A stretch of 64,000 bases of DNA from the NCBI RefSeq assembly GCF_036248255.1, contig NZ_CP109179.1, positions 372,001 through 436,000 of the forward strand, read 5' to 3'. A program made the position numbers and the translations under genes. Below the pieces are notes generated by a model. That model was not told the DNA's origin, did no database searches, and saw nothing but the letters and a program-made list of their open reading frames with translations. The DNA is from Streptomyces sp. NBC_01717. Its GTDB lineage: Bacteria > Actinomycetota > Actinomycetes > Streptomycetales > Streptomycetaceae. Below, in pieces: positions 18,726-30,400 of this stretch (positions are counted from its first letter, which is position 1; every line of letters starts with the position of its first letter).

Positions 18726-19136
18726 TCATTCAGAGTGCTCGTCCAGACGCGGAGTGGTGCCGAGGAGCTCGCCCATCCTGCGCGCCAGGTCCCTCATCTG
18801 ATGACCGAGCAGGCCCTGGTCGAGCCCTTCCTTGGCGAGGACTCCGAGGTATGTCTCCACACCTGCTCGCACCACGAAGAGATGACCACCGTCCACCTCG
18901 ATCATCGCGAGGCGCAACTGCCCCGCGCATCTGGGGAACTGTTTGACCACGGGCTGGGCCAGCGCCTGCAGGCCCGCGACCACGGCGGCGAACCGGTCCA
19001 CGTCGTCGGGGTCCTCGGCACCATAGGAAGTGATCGCCTTGCCGTCGCTGGAAGCCACGAGGGCGAAGCGGATCTCCTTGATGCTCTCCGTCAGATCGCG
19101 GAGCGCCCAGCTCACATCGGTTCCCTGTTGCGTCAT
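18726..19136 (-). CDS. cvnB: Roadblock/LC7 domain protein, conservon CvnB-like
   Basis: A 136-aa cytoplasmic protein with one Roadblock/LC7 fold: a helix, then strands ending ALVASSDGKAI, and a central VVAGLQALAQ helix. It ends in a helix rich in Met/Arg/Leu. In Streptomyces conservons, CvnB acts with the sensor-like CvnA, the DUF742 protein CvnC and the small GTPase CvnD as a membrane-associated signalling complex. ATG 19136 is taken because it lies 4 bp after the stop of the cvnA-like gene and the domain starts soon after it. No cvnC or cvnD follows; an ISL3 remnant does. Confidence 0.87.
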   Translation of the reverse strand: MTQQGTDVSWALRDLTESIKEIRFALVASSDGKAITSYGAEDPDDVDRFAAVVAGLQALAQPVVKQFPRCAGQLRLAMIEVDGGHLFVVRAGVETYLGVLAKEGLDQGLLGHQMRDLARRMGELLGTTPRLDEHSE

Positions 19137-19140
19137 GGGA

Positions 19141-20808
19141 CTAGTCGCTCTCTTCAGTGCGGTGCTCGTTGAACTCGCGTACGGCAGTCGTCTCGCCGTC
19201 CGTGGCCGGGTCGCGGTCCGTGGTCGTCTCACGCGGCGGGCCGCTTGCCCGTCCGGCCGTGGCAAAGGCGGCCAAGCCGGTGAAGGACGCGTCGGGCGGC
19301 GCGACGGCCACGCTCTCCTTGCTGCGGTGAGCAACGCTGAGCTGCGATCCCACAAGGTCGTTCCGTATGCTGCGGCGCCACGGCAGGCCGCCGGGCGTGG
19401 TATCCATGGCTTCAATGCTCTCCACGAGTACGGACATGACCGGCTCGCGGACAGTCGCAGACTCCACTGCGGCTGTCGGGGCCGCCGCGATGACGGCGGC
19501 GGGTAAGGGGCTGAAGTGTTTATGAGGAACTACCACGACCACTGAGGTGCCGAGCCAGGGCGAGTCCGCGAAGGTGACCTGGATGTCGTAACGACGTGCC
19601 AGGGCCCCCACTACTCGCAGACCCAAATTGGCGTCCTCCGAGATACCACCGAGGCCCGGGCCCTTCGAAGTACCCGCGAGGGACTGCTCCGCCTCGCGCT
19701 TCTTCTCGTTCAGGCCCTTGCCTGCATCCTGGATCTCGATGCCGATGCCGTTGGGGACCTCTTTGCCGGAGACGACCACGGCCTCGGTGGGCGGAGAGTA
19801 ACGCGCCGCGTTGTCCAGGAGGTGAGCGAATATCAGTGTGAGGTGGTCCACCAGTCCGCCGTCGACGCCGAGTTCAGGCAGGTGGCGGACCTGGACACGG
19901 TCGAAGTCCTTGATCCGGCCGATGCCGCCACGCACCACACTGAGTAGTCGCTGCGGCTCCTGCCACTGGCGTCCGGGCCGGTTCGAACCGCCGAATACGC
20001 CGATGCTGGCAGCGAGACAGTCGGCAGGGCCGATCTCCTGGTCCAGCTCCATGAGGCCCTGGGCCACAGCGGGCAGCCGCCCGTGTTTGCCCTGCATCTC
20101 GTGCAGCCGTCCGCGTAGTTTGCTGGTAAGCACATGGATCCGGCTGCCGATGCTGACCACGGCCTGCTCGGCCGATGTGGAGCGGTCGAACTCCTCTTCC
20201 ACGCCTATCAATGCGGTTCGCAGGACCTTGCGCAGGGATGCGCGCAGCTCCGGGCCGGCATCTGTCTCCTGGCCGACTTCCAGAAGGATGTCGTCGATGG
20301 CCTCGCCGTCCCGCAGCCGTTCGAGCGCCTCGGGGAGGTAGGTGTCGCCAAGCCTGACGACGACTGCCTGCTGACGTTTGAGTTGCTCGTGTGCCGCGTG
20401 GGACTGTGCGGTCATGCTGTTCTCGTAGGCCCGCGTCTGCTTCGAGAGTCGATCCTCAAAGCTCCTGGCCTGTTTGTTCAGTTGTGCGTCCAGGCCCGAT
20501 CGCTCGGCCGTGAAGTTTCGTTCCAGCTCCGCCACATGCTGCTGCCATTGCTGGGAGTGCTCAGCCTGTGAAATGCGGAAGTCGCCTTTTGCTCGGCGTA
20601 GTTGGGACTGGGTGTGGACGAGGAGCTGTACGGATACTGCGCTGGCCGCCGTGGCCGTGGCACCGACGAACGTCGCGGCTATCTGGACCTGGTCGGGTCC
20701 CGCGACCGCAGTGGCGACGGTTCCTACTGCTAGGGCGAGCGGCATCAGCCACCAGCTGTACCAGGCGCCCGGTGCCCGCGCCGCCGGGGGCGGAGGGGCT
20801 GGTTCCAT
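19141..20808 (-). CDS. cvnA: Sensor-like ATP-binding membrane protein, conservon CvnA-like
   Basis: This 555-aa protein has two closely spaced hydrophobic segments near the N-terminus (about 20-35 and 40-65). A long predicted coiled coil (about 85-150) follows, then a helical region, then a HATPase domain (about 330-440) with an N-box-like LLDNAARYSPP and a G1-like IQDAGKG. A disordered tail rich in Thr/Asp/Glu closes it. There is no clear phospho-acceptor His, as is usual for this group. Start ATG 20808 is preferred because GAAGG lies 6 nt upstream; the in-frame ATG at 20814 abuts the same GAAGG and leaves no spacing. It is operonic with the Roadblock gene (4-bp gap). Confidence 0.85.
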   Translation of the reverse strand: MEPAPPPPAARAPGAWYSWWLMPLALAVGTVATAVAGPDQVQIAATFVGATATAASAVSVQLLVHTQSQLRRAKGDFRISQAEHSQQWQQHVAELERNFTAERSGLDAQLNKQARSFEDRLSKQTRAYENSMTAQSHAAHEQLKRQQAVVVRLGDTYLPEALERLRDGEAIDDILLEVGQETDAGPELRASLRKVLRTALIGVEEEFDRSTSAEQAVVSIGSRIHVLTSKLRGRLHEMQGKHGRLPAVAQGLMELDQEIGPADCLAASIGVFGGSNRPGRQWQEPQRLLSVVRGGIGRIKDFDRVQVRHLPELGVDGGLVDHLTLIFAHLLDNAARYSPPTEAVVVSGKEVPNGIGIEIQDAGKGLNEKKREAEQSLAGTSKGPGLGGISEDANLGLRVVGALARRYDIQVTFADSPWLGTSVVVVVPHKHFSPLPAAVIAAAPTAAVESATVREPVMSVLVESIEAMDTTPGGLPWRRSIRNDLVGSQLSVAHRSKESVAVAPPDASFTGLAAFATAGRASGPPRETTTDRDPATDGETTAVREFNEHRTEESD

Positions 20809-21422
20809 CTGCATCCTTCGAAAGCAATACGATCGAACAGGGGGGTGTGTGCAGGCGCTGTGCGCATCGAGCACACACAGCTTGAGATGACCGAGGATGT
20901 TCGCGTCAACTCGAAGTATCGCAGGGGAGCCTAACGGGTTTGAGATCAAAATGGATCAACCCCCTCCACATACCAGTTCGTTTTGAGTCACGCTCCGAGT
21001 AGATCAACGTAGTGCGCCTACTGGCCTTACTGGGAGGCGCACGCCGTTCCTGCTAGGTTCCAGCCAAGTTCCAAGCTATGGCAGGGGCAAACACCCCTCA
21101 ACGATCTCCGGCCGCACATATACGTCGACCCCAGCCGACAGCCTCGGATGCAGTAGATGAGTTGCATCCCGTGCTCGACCTGACGGGCTGAACCCGGTGG
21201 GCAACCACGGCAATTGCTACAACCGGGTGACTCCTCCGTGCCTTAAAGGGGCGGCCCTTTCGGGCAGTCCGGGCCACCAAATGAGCGCAAGACCGATTCG
21301 GAGCGGTTGCCGGCCATCACCCGGGCCGGCCAGCAAACTCGGGCCCGGGAACGGCCCCTCGACGTCGTAGGCTCCTCGCTCGAACCGGCAGCCATACCAA
21401 GGTTACCGAGCACCGCCTTCGG
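20809..21422. other. Intergenic region between cvnA-like and TcA genes
   Basis: About 600 bp without a convincing gene. It holds the cvnA leader and, at the other end, the downstream region of the TcA gene, with an inverted repeat of ACCCGGT type around 21,190-21,230 and a small hairpin at 21254-21265. Nothing coding was recognised. Confidence 0.5.
21254..21265 (-). terminator. Possible terminator downstream of TcA gene
   Basis: GCCC-TTTC-GGGC forms a short GC stem with a tight loop about 160 bp beyond the TcA stop codon. On the minus strand it is followed by a C/T-rich run. The stem is only 4 bp, so this is weak. Confidence 0.25.
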
Positions 21423-24400
21423 CTATCGGGACTCGGCCAGCCTGAACCGGTATTCGCACAGGAGCACGAGATCGGTCAGCTCGTCGATGTCCGCGGCTTG
21501 AGCCGCGGCGACGGTGACCTCCCACGTGTCTGTTTCGGAGTCTCGGACCTGCAGCGAGAGGGGGCTGTCCGGCTGGAATTCGGTAAGAGCCGGGTGGACC
21601 GCCTGTCCTGACGTTCGGAGGACCAGCGGTGAGGCGAGCGGCTGCCCGGACGATGTGTCGGTGAACGTGATCCGCATGTCCTGGATTCCAGCGCCGTCCC
21701 CGGGTGACAGCAGGCTCAGCTTGGTGACGGTCACATCGCCCCGGGTGGTGAAGTACGGGAAGCGCTGCTTAGAGATGTTGACGGTGAGCTTGCGGTCCAC
21801 GTCCGCGGGTGTCCGGAGGAAGCGATGCCATGCGTCGGGGAACTCGTGCCGCAGGCTGACCATACGCTTCAGTGCGGCGGGCGCGTCCGGGGCGGCACCC
21901 TCGCCCGAGAAGGTCTTCTTGAGTTCGCCAACGGCCTTGCTGCGCTGCATGGCGCCCGCATCGCGGGCCGTGTAGTGCAGGTGCAGGACCAGGTCGGAGA
22001 TGGTGTCGTAGTCGAACTGTCGGAACTCGTCGGGTAGTGCGAAGCGCCAGCGCGAGATGGCACCGGCGCCTTCGAAGGGCAGATAGCGCTCGTCGCGGAA
22101 ACTCAGCTCGAACATGCCGCTGTCGCTCTGGGCCCCGCTCGTCGCGATCGACTGCAGTGGAACGTAATCACGGAGGAAGCGCGGGTCTTGGGTCTGCTCC
22201 GCGTACCCACCGGCTTCTCCGCCTGCCGCGCCAGCTCCGTCCGACACGAGGGATTTGACCCTTACGCGGTTGTTCAGCAGCGTGAGGGTGCCAGTGACGC
22301 CGGTGTAGGGGCCGACGACGCACGGCACGCTCACGCCGACGGATTTGATCCGGCGGAAGTAGTGACCGGGGAAGTCCAGGTCGAACAGTGTCTCGGGGAC
22401 CTCGAATTCGCAAACGCCGGTGGCCCGCAACCGGAGGAGCGACTCAGGGTCGAGCTGGAGCAGCGAGATGTGCCGGGTGATCTCGTACTCCCGACGGTTC
22501 CGCTCTTGATAGGCGCGATCCATCTGGCGCAGGGCGAGGCCGAGCCGCTCACCGGCGAGCAGCCCCTTGTGCAGGCTGTCCCATGAGCCGGTCCCGATGA
22601 CGAATGACGTTTCGGGTGTGGAGTCGGGGATGCCCAATTCGAAGCGGTAGCTACGTTCGGCTTGTTTGGCCAGGTCCTGCGCCAGCTGGAAAGCGCGGAA
22701 GAAGAGACTTCCGGTCTCGCGTTCCATCCAGCCGTACAGCTCCTGGTTGGTGTACTTCTCCCTTAGGAACCTCTCCACTTCGGCGGCCTGCTCGATCTGC
22801 GTGCCGTGGCTGGTGCGGTCTGCATCGTTGAGCGCCCTGCGGATCTGAGCGGTGATCATCTCCCGGTCGATCTGAGCGATCTGCATCACGGCCGAGTTGC
22901 GCTGGAAGGCATGGTCCTGCTCGCGCCAGACCACGCCGGCCAGCTTCTGCGCCAGGGACGACCGGAAAGAGTGCCATTTGCCCACGGCTTCGAGCACTTT
23001 CGCCACTGCGCTGGCCCCTGCACCCAGCGCCATTCCGCCGAACGCGGCGCCTCCGCCGATACCCAGAGGCTTGAGCGCAAGTTCGAACTGCGGGATGAGA
23101 TGGAAGAGGGGTGCGATCCCTTCGGCCACCGCACCCGCCATGGTGTGCGTGGTTGCAAGGAACGACTGGAACAGCTCGTCCTGCTCGTATGTGAGGATCT
23201 TGGAGCCGCTTTGGGTGGAGGCCACCTCGATGTCACCTGTCGCGCCTCCGATTGCGGCCCCGGCAGCGGCACCCGTAGGTCCGGCGATGAGGCTGCCCGC
23301 AGCCGCTCCGACCGCTGCGCCACTCACGATGATCTTGCCACCGTCGGTGAGTTCGAACCGGCCGGTCGGCGCGTAGAGCGGGGTGATGCCGACACCGGGG
23401 CGTGCCTGTGGCGACTCGGGGGCGTTCGGTTCCTCGGGCACGGAGGGGGCCTGTTCACCCAGCAGGCGGCCGTAGTGGAAGAGCTGGTGGATGGCCGCAT
23501 CCCGGGAGGCGCGCAGGGCCGCCACGGTCGCGTCCGCCTCGGCGATCTGCCAGTCCTTGACCATGGTGACGGATTGGAGCAAGGCGCTTTCGTGCTGGGC
23601 TCGCACGGCGGCGAGTGCTTCGCCGTCCTTCTTCTCAAGCGCGGCCAAGAGCGCGGCGCCGAACGCGCGGACCTCGTTGCAGATCTCCAGCGCGTTCTGC
23701 AGAGCGACCTGGAAACGGTAGCGGGGCAGCGGGGCACCGACATCGGCTACGGCATCGGCGACGTCGATTCCGGCGGCAGCAGCCCGAACCAACAATGCTG
23801 GGTCGATCGGTGGTTCGAACAGCGGGAGTTGACGGACCCCACCTTCGATGTTCATGCAGTGTCGGATCTTGAACAGCCGGTCGTCGACGAGATCCCAGTA
23901 GCCGAGCAGCTTGTCGTTCTGCGGGATGCAGAAGTACGGCGCAGTGCCCGTACCCAGCAAAACTGACATCCCGGCCGAGGACGGAGCCGGACCTAGCATC
24001 GATGCGAACGGCAATCTGTTCTCCAGCTCGGCCAGCGCGTTTCCCGCCTCGTCGAGCCGTGGCCGCAGCTGGAAGAAGCTCTGCGGTTCGGTCCGCCCGC
24101 TCCGTGTGATGCGTTCGGGACGCGTGCCCAGGAGCCGGGCGGCCAGGACATAGAGCTGGGTTGCCTCGTTGACGGACTCGATGGTGTCGCGGCTGTAGAG
24201 TTGGTCGCCCCAGGAGATCAGATTGTCGAGATATTTCATGACCACGAACTTCTGATACGCGGCGTGACGCATACGGGCAATGCGGTGCGGCTGGAAAGGG
24301 TGCTCCGCCAGGATCTCAAGCTGGTCGACCACCTCCTGCTCTTCCGGAGTGTTGGCCTGACCGGGCGTGACCTTGGCGAACAGATCCGCCAACGACTCGG

Positions 24401-27400
24401 ACGTGGCGTCACGCAGTGGCTTCATTTTCCAGAACCGACCGGTGCCGGCCTGCGGTGAATTGTCCGTGGGGTCGAAGACGTAGTGGAACCAACGTTGAGC
24501 CTCGGCGAAGCGCTGGTGACGGCTCAACCGGGTGGCAAGCAGCACTGGTACGTGGAAGAACAGCTCCCAGTTGTAGATGGAGTAGGCGCCCCCGGGCGTG
24601 AAGTCCACTCCGTGCTGAGGGTACGGACCGGCGACGCGCTCACCCACCGGCTGGTAGGTCTGGGCGAATTCCGCGTCGTCGCCGAGCGACTGGCTTTCGA
24701 GGCTGAGCAACCCGGGCAGGCCCTGCCTCTGCAGTCGGTGCGCGAACGTGCTCATCTGGGGGTGGAAGAAGGTCACGAATCGGGCGTTCACGGTCGGGCG
24801 GGTGTCCGCTCGTGTGATGAGACCTCCGACCACCAGGTCGCTGATGTCGCGGGTCATGGCGTTCAGCATGGCATCCGCCACCTGTCGAGGGGCACGCCCC
24901 GTGCTCACCCCGCCAGCCATGTCCATCGCCTTGAAGCCACCGTTGAGCACTGTGGTGCGCAGGCCTGTCGTGGTTGCGGCCCGCTGGATCGCCGACGGCA
25001 GCAGGGTGTGCATCGCCGCCCGCCAAGGGGAGCCGTGGACGGAGAACTCGGGCGGGCGGGGAAGATTTAGTTGAGGGATACGGAACCCGGGGTCGATCAG
25101 CTGCGGCAAAGTCACTTCGGGTCGGGGTTCTGCCGGTGGCGCGGAGACGAGTTGGGGCCACACCGTCTCGTGGTCCTCGGAGAGGAGTACCAGGTAGCCG
25201 TGGTGGTCGTCCTGGTAGAACATCAGCGAGTCGAGGGGCGGAAGGTCGTGCTGTGCAGCTGGTGTCACCCAGTAGGAGGTCGGACACGTGCCGAGGATCG
25301 GCACGGGGGGATACATCCGCTTTTCCATGGACACCAGGCGGAGCGTGTCGCGGAACCACTGCCGCTGAAAGCGTCCGGTGCCGGCGCTCAAGGGCCGGCG
25401 CACGATGTCGAGGCTCTGGACGAAGGTGGGGGCAGCGGTTGGGTCCGGGAACACGACCTCGAATGCGTGGGTGTCGAAGGGGTACACCCAGGTGTCGACT
25501 GTGCGCATCAGCATGTCGATATGGAGGGAGTCATTCTCGATGCGGGACCGCAGGAGAATTCGCATCGGATCGCCTGCGGCGTCGTCCAGGGTGAATTCGC
25601 GCCGTCTGCCCTTGCCCAGGGCCCTGACCGGTCGAGTGGCTGGCGTGCTCGGCCACTCGGCGAGGTCGCTCGACACCTGTTTCGGTGTCCAGGTGCCGTG
25701 CTCGTAACGGCTCCAGGCGAGCTTGACCTCCCAGTATGAGACAGGCTCTTCCAGAGGCATACCGTCGGCCCTGGCTGTCGTCCCGACCGCCTGGCTCTTG
25801 CGGTTCTTCTTCACGAACTGCGGCCAGAACAAGTGGAGCTTGCCGCGCCAGACGACCGGCAGCAGATGCACGCCGCTTTGACTGTCGGTGTCCTCCTTCT
25901 CCACGCCTTGGATGTCTACGGGCACTGGCTCCCAAGGAGTCCATTCCTTGCCGCCGAGGAGACGTCGGTAGTAGTAGCCGCGAGGAACGCCGGTCCGCGT
26001 CCGCCCGAACACATGCAGGACGCTCGTGTCGTTTTCGTTCTGCATGTGGAAGCCGCACACTTCGAGGTTCGCCACAGCCTCGGCTTTGCGGAGGTATGCG
26101 AGCATCCCGCGCTCGACGGTGTCGGTGTTGACGTCCGCCTGCAGCAGCTCGGACTCCAGTTCGGCGAAGAACGGGCTTTTGTCGTCCCGCAGTTCCGGCT
26201 CGATCCAGTTCTCCGGGTAGAGGAAGATCTTCCGGTTGGCCTCCCAGACGCGGTAGCTCTTGCGCCACTGCCATTGTTCGCTGTCGATGGCGTCGGGCGT
26301 GGCGTCGCTCTCCAGGTTGAGCAGGCAACGCTGGACGAACAACTGGACTGATGAGATGGCCTGCTTGATGCGGGAGGTGAGCATGCATGCGCTCATCGCG
26401 ACGTCGATCAGGAAGTGCTCGAAGAGCTCTTCCTGGGAGCGTGCTCCGATCAGCGTCGAGACGTGAGCGACGAGAGCGTCTCGTTGCCGCTCCCGCAGTG
26501 GGTCGTTGATCGCGCGGGTCACTTCCTGCCAACTGTCGTGGTCGTACTTCGCCTTGACGGCGTCCACGATCGCCTGCGCCTGCTGTTGCGAGTGCGGCTC
26601 GGACGATGATGTCGAGGGGTTTTGTGCTCCCCACGCCTTGAGAGTCGAGGGCAGGACGCCGACCTTGTGGGCGAGTTGTGCGACGTGCTCCAAGGTCAGG
26701 AGGGCACGCTCGTCCCGTAGGTCCTCCGGCGTCTTGCCGCAGGCCGCGAGCGCGTCCATCACCATCACATCGTCCCAATGGGTGGCTGCGATCAGCGCGG
26801 CCACACGCTGTGCCGCAGGTGCGGTGAGGACGTCCAGAAGCCGGACGGGGCCCGGGGTGAGCCGGTCCCGCAGCGCTGCATAGGCCGCCAGCCGCCCGAA
26901 GGCGGCGAAGCCCGAAGGGTCCGGAGAGGTAGCGAAGGCCCTGAGATCGAATCCGCCGAAGTCGTCGCCGTGCCGGGCGAAGTGGCGCAGCTCGTCGACC
27001 CCGAGTGAGAGGGTGCGCGCCAGCAGGGCGATCTTGTACAAGCGGGTGAGGGAGGTGAACAAGGCCGAGGAGGGCTCGGGAGGCCCGTCGGGAGCCACCG
27101 TCGCGACTTTCGGGAGGAAGTCCTGGACGGCTGGCTGCTCGCTGTTGTCGATGCCGCCCAGCACCTCGGTTTCCTCCAGCAGCACCCGAAGGACGTCGGC
27201 GTCCAGACCGAGGGCCTGTTGGAGGGTCTGCCGGACGCGGGATTGGCCGAGCACGTTGTGCAGCAAAGGCAGCAGGGCCTTGACCGCCGCCAAGCGCCGG
27301 GAGCGCCGTCTTTCCTCGTCCTCCTCCGTGTTGCCCAGGGTGACCGGTGGAGGGAAGACGGCACTGGCGGCGGCCTGAGCGAGCTCGCGTGAGGTGGGGT

Positions 27401-30400
27401 ACCTTTCGGTGAACCGAGTGCGCATTTGCTGGAGTTGGCTGCCGTAGGGGATGTCGCCGTTCGCCGGTCGCCCTTCGATGAGCGACATCGCGAGCGGGAG
27501 CGTCGTGGGGTCGAGCAACATTGCCAGCTTCGTCTGCAACTGTTCTGTGGTGACTTCCGCGTTCGCGGTGTGCTCCCGCGTGACTTCCGCCCAGGCGGAG
27601 CGCAGCTCAGCGGCTGTCGCGGCGAGCTCCTGGCCGGTTGGCCCGATGGACTCCGGGCCGGGGGCCGGCTCACCGTACAGATAGTTCAACTGTGCGATGC
27701 TCAGACCGGACTGGCGGACCGAACCGACTAGCTCGCCGAAGTCCAGCGTGGCTTGCGGACCAGTGAACGGGTCGGTGCCGACCAGGCGCAGGAGGGTGAT
27801 CAGGTCTGTGATGCTCAGGTCGTGCAGGCGGGCCAGAAGCACGTAGCGGTGCAGGACGGACAAGTTGCCGAGGCAGAGCCACCGGCGCTCGGGGCTGCTG
27901 TCGAGTTCCCCGCATCGTACGGCTTCGGCTGTGATCGACCGCAACTCGTCTTCGCTGACACGCAAGGCGGCGAGGATCGTCGGGACCTTGTCCTGAAGGC
28001 GCCGCCGATCCGTCTCTGGTTCGTCCATGGTGACCAGTTCGTCGCCCCCGGGGCGCAACTGGAAGTCGCCGTCGGTGGGATTCTGCACCGAACGGTTCTG
28101 GAACAGACGGTGGTACGGAGAGGTCGGCCCGCGGGTGTCCAGCGCTCCCCACAGGCTCAGCAGCGTCGGCAGGTCGGCATCGCTGGTCTGCCGGAGCCGT
28201 TTGAGCCGGGCAAGCTCCGTCAAGAGGTCCGGGGAGGCACCGTCCTCTGCAGCCCCGAACGCCAGCAGGGCGGTGTCCAGCTCCGGCATCGTCCAGCGGA
28301 GCTTGCGCCATAGCCGGAGGAAGACGGCAATTCTGCGCAGCTCGCCTCCGCCGAGGGCGGTGCCATCCAAGTTCTGCATCCGCATCCCGGCTGGGTCGCA
28401 GTCACGGCCCTGCTCGGAGTGCAGAACAATCAGCTCTGCCATCCGCTCCGGGGGGAATTCGGATTCGAGCCTCACTTTGAGCTGGGCCGGGGTCCTGTGC
28501 ACACCGGCCAGCTTCGCGGTCAGCTGCGCGTCGGCGACGTATCCAGCGTCGATGAAGGCGCGCAGCTCCTTGCTGGTCACCTCGAACTCTCCGTGGACCG
28601 CCTCCAGGCGCTCGTAGAGCACCTGGGCGGGGCCGATGAATCGGCAGGTGAGAAGCTCCACCAGGTCGGCGAAGCGCAGCTGGGAGCGATCGAGGAAGCT
28701 TGGTACGTCAGTGCCTACTGCGGTGCCGCCCTCGGCCGATCCGAAGAGTTCGACCAATTCGACCCACCTGGGCGTGCCGGAGAAGTCGTGGCCAGTAATG
28801 ATCTCGTGCTCGCGAGCTGAGATGCCCAGTGATTCGGCGAGCGATTCACGCCGCTTGGCTGCCTCTGTGCCGGCGTCGGCGTAGCTGCCCTCGAACGCGG
28901 CGAGCAGCTCGTGGCGGGCGACGCCCAGCTGTCCCAGGTAGGCCCGAGAGATCTCCAGTCCGCGGTCGAACGGCAGGGACGGCGGGTAGGTGGCCCTGGC
29001 GAGCTGCCTGTATGCCGATTCCTGCACGTTACGCGGCGAATCCCGCGGCTCCTGAGCCGTCTCGTCGGTGACGTCGTGGGCGGCGGAGGCGTCTGGAACA
29101 CCCCCTGAGACCGCGTAGGTCTCCAACACCTCGTTGACCAGGTCGATGTAGGGCAGGGTTGTGTCCGTGTTCTCACAGGAGAGCTTGAGGTGCCCGAGAT
29201 CAGGGCGCCGCGCCAGAAGGACTTCCAGTGGGGTCTTCGTCTGGTCGGCGGTGTGTTTCTTGTCGAGGAAGAGCAGCAGGTCCACGAAGTACGCTGCCGG
29301 ACTGAGCCAGGACCGGCACTGCCCGCACTCGCACCCGCTCGCCGTCCCGAAGAGCTGCGCCCACGACGGCACCTCTTTCATTCCGCCGGACACGGAGTAT
29401 GGGGTCACATCGGTGCCGAGCTGATGAACGTGGAGGGCCATCATCATGTTCGCCGCCGAGACCGCCGCCGCCCGGCGGTAGGTCAGAGCCGTCTCCGCCT
29501 CGCCACCCAGTGCCTGCCGGTGGTTGGCGACGAACCCCTCCAAGGTCATTTTGCGTGTGATGTCGAAGGAGGAGCTGAAACCGCTCCTGAGCAGGCCCTC
29601 GAGATTGCCCTCGCTGGTACTGATCCGAAACAGCCGCTGCACGCGGAGGACGTCACGGAGCGCAGCCTCGCGCTCCTCCTCGCTGCCGCCGATGTGGTCG
29701 GCGAAGTCCGTGATCCTGGACGTTGCCAGATTAAAGTCCTCACGGCTCAAGGCCACTTCCTTGAGGAACCTGGCCGCGTGCGTGGTGACTACCGAGTCCG
29801 CGCCCTCGTCGGCCAGTTCGCCGATCTTCCGCGCCACCGACACGGTGGGATAGGCGTTGCGCAACAGGCCGAGGACGCCGTCCGCGTAATGCCGGCGTCG
29901 TGCCGTGTCACTGTCGCCGGGCAGATCCGCCGGCACGGTGACCGCAGGGTCGCTCGCGAGCCCCCGGACGGTCTCCGGCTCGAGCGCGAACGCCAGCGCG
30001 CGCATCGACGTCGCACCAGTGGTGGTTTCCAACGCCCGCATCATCGGCACGTTGTCCCGGGTGAGTGAACCCAGCTGCGTCACGAAGCCGATCCGTTCCG
30101 CCTGGTCCTGGAGCCCTTCGTGACCGTGCAACGACTCGGTGAACTCGGCGTGGCTCCCCTCGAAGTCAGCGGCGAGTTGCAACAACTCCAGCTGCTGCCC
30201 CTCGTCCTGCACGGCGAGCGACAGAACCTCGCGCAGCGACGCGCGCTCGCCGCTGGTCGGTTGGTCCAGGACTTGAACGGGCGCGAGCCGGTGAATCGTC
30301 TGCACGGCCGCGGCGAGGAGCCCCTCCCCCAGCGCAGGAATGATGTTCTCACCCATCGCCCGGCGCAGGCCGGCGTCCAGCATTGCCAGACCGGCTGCCC

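Noticed and set aside
18241..18729. A 162-codon minus-strand ORF as a real gene
   Set aside because: Its reading frame covers only parts of an ISL3 transposase whose conserved motifs lie in alternating frames, so it is a pseudogene fragment.
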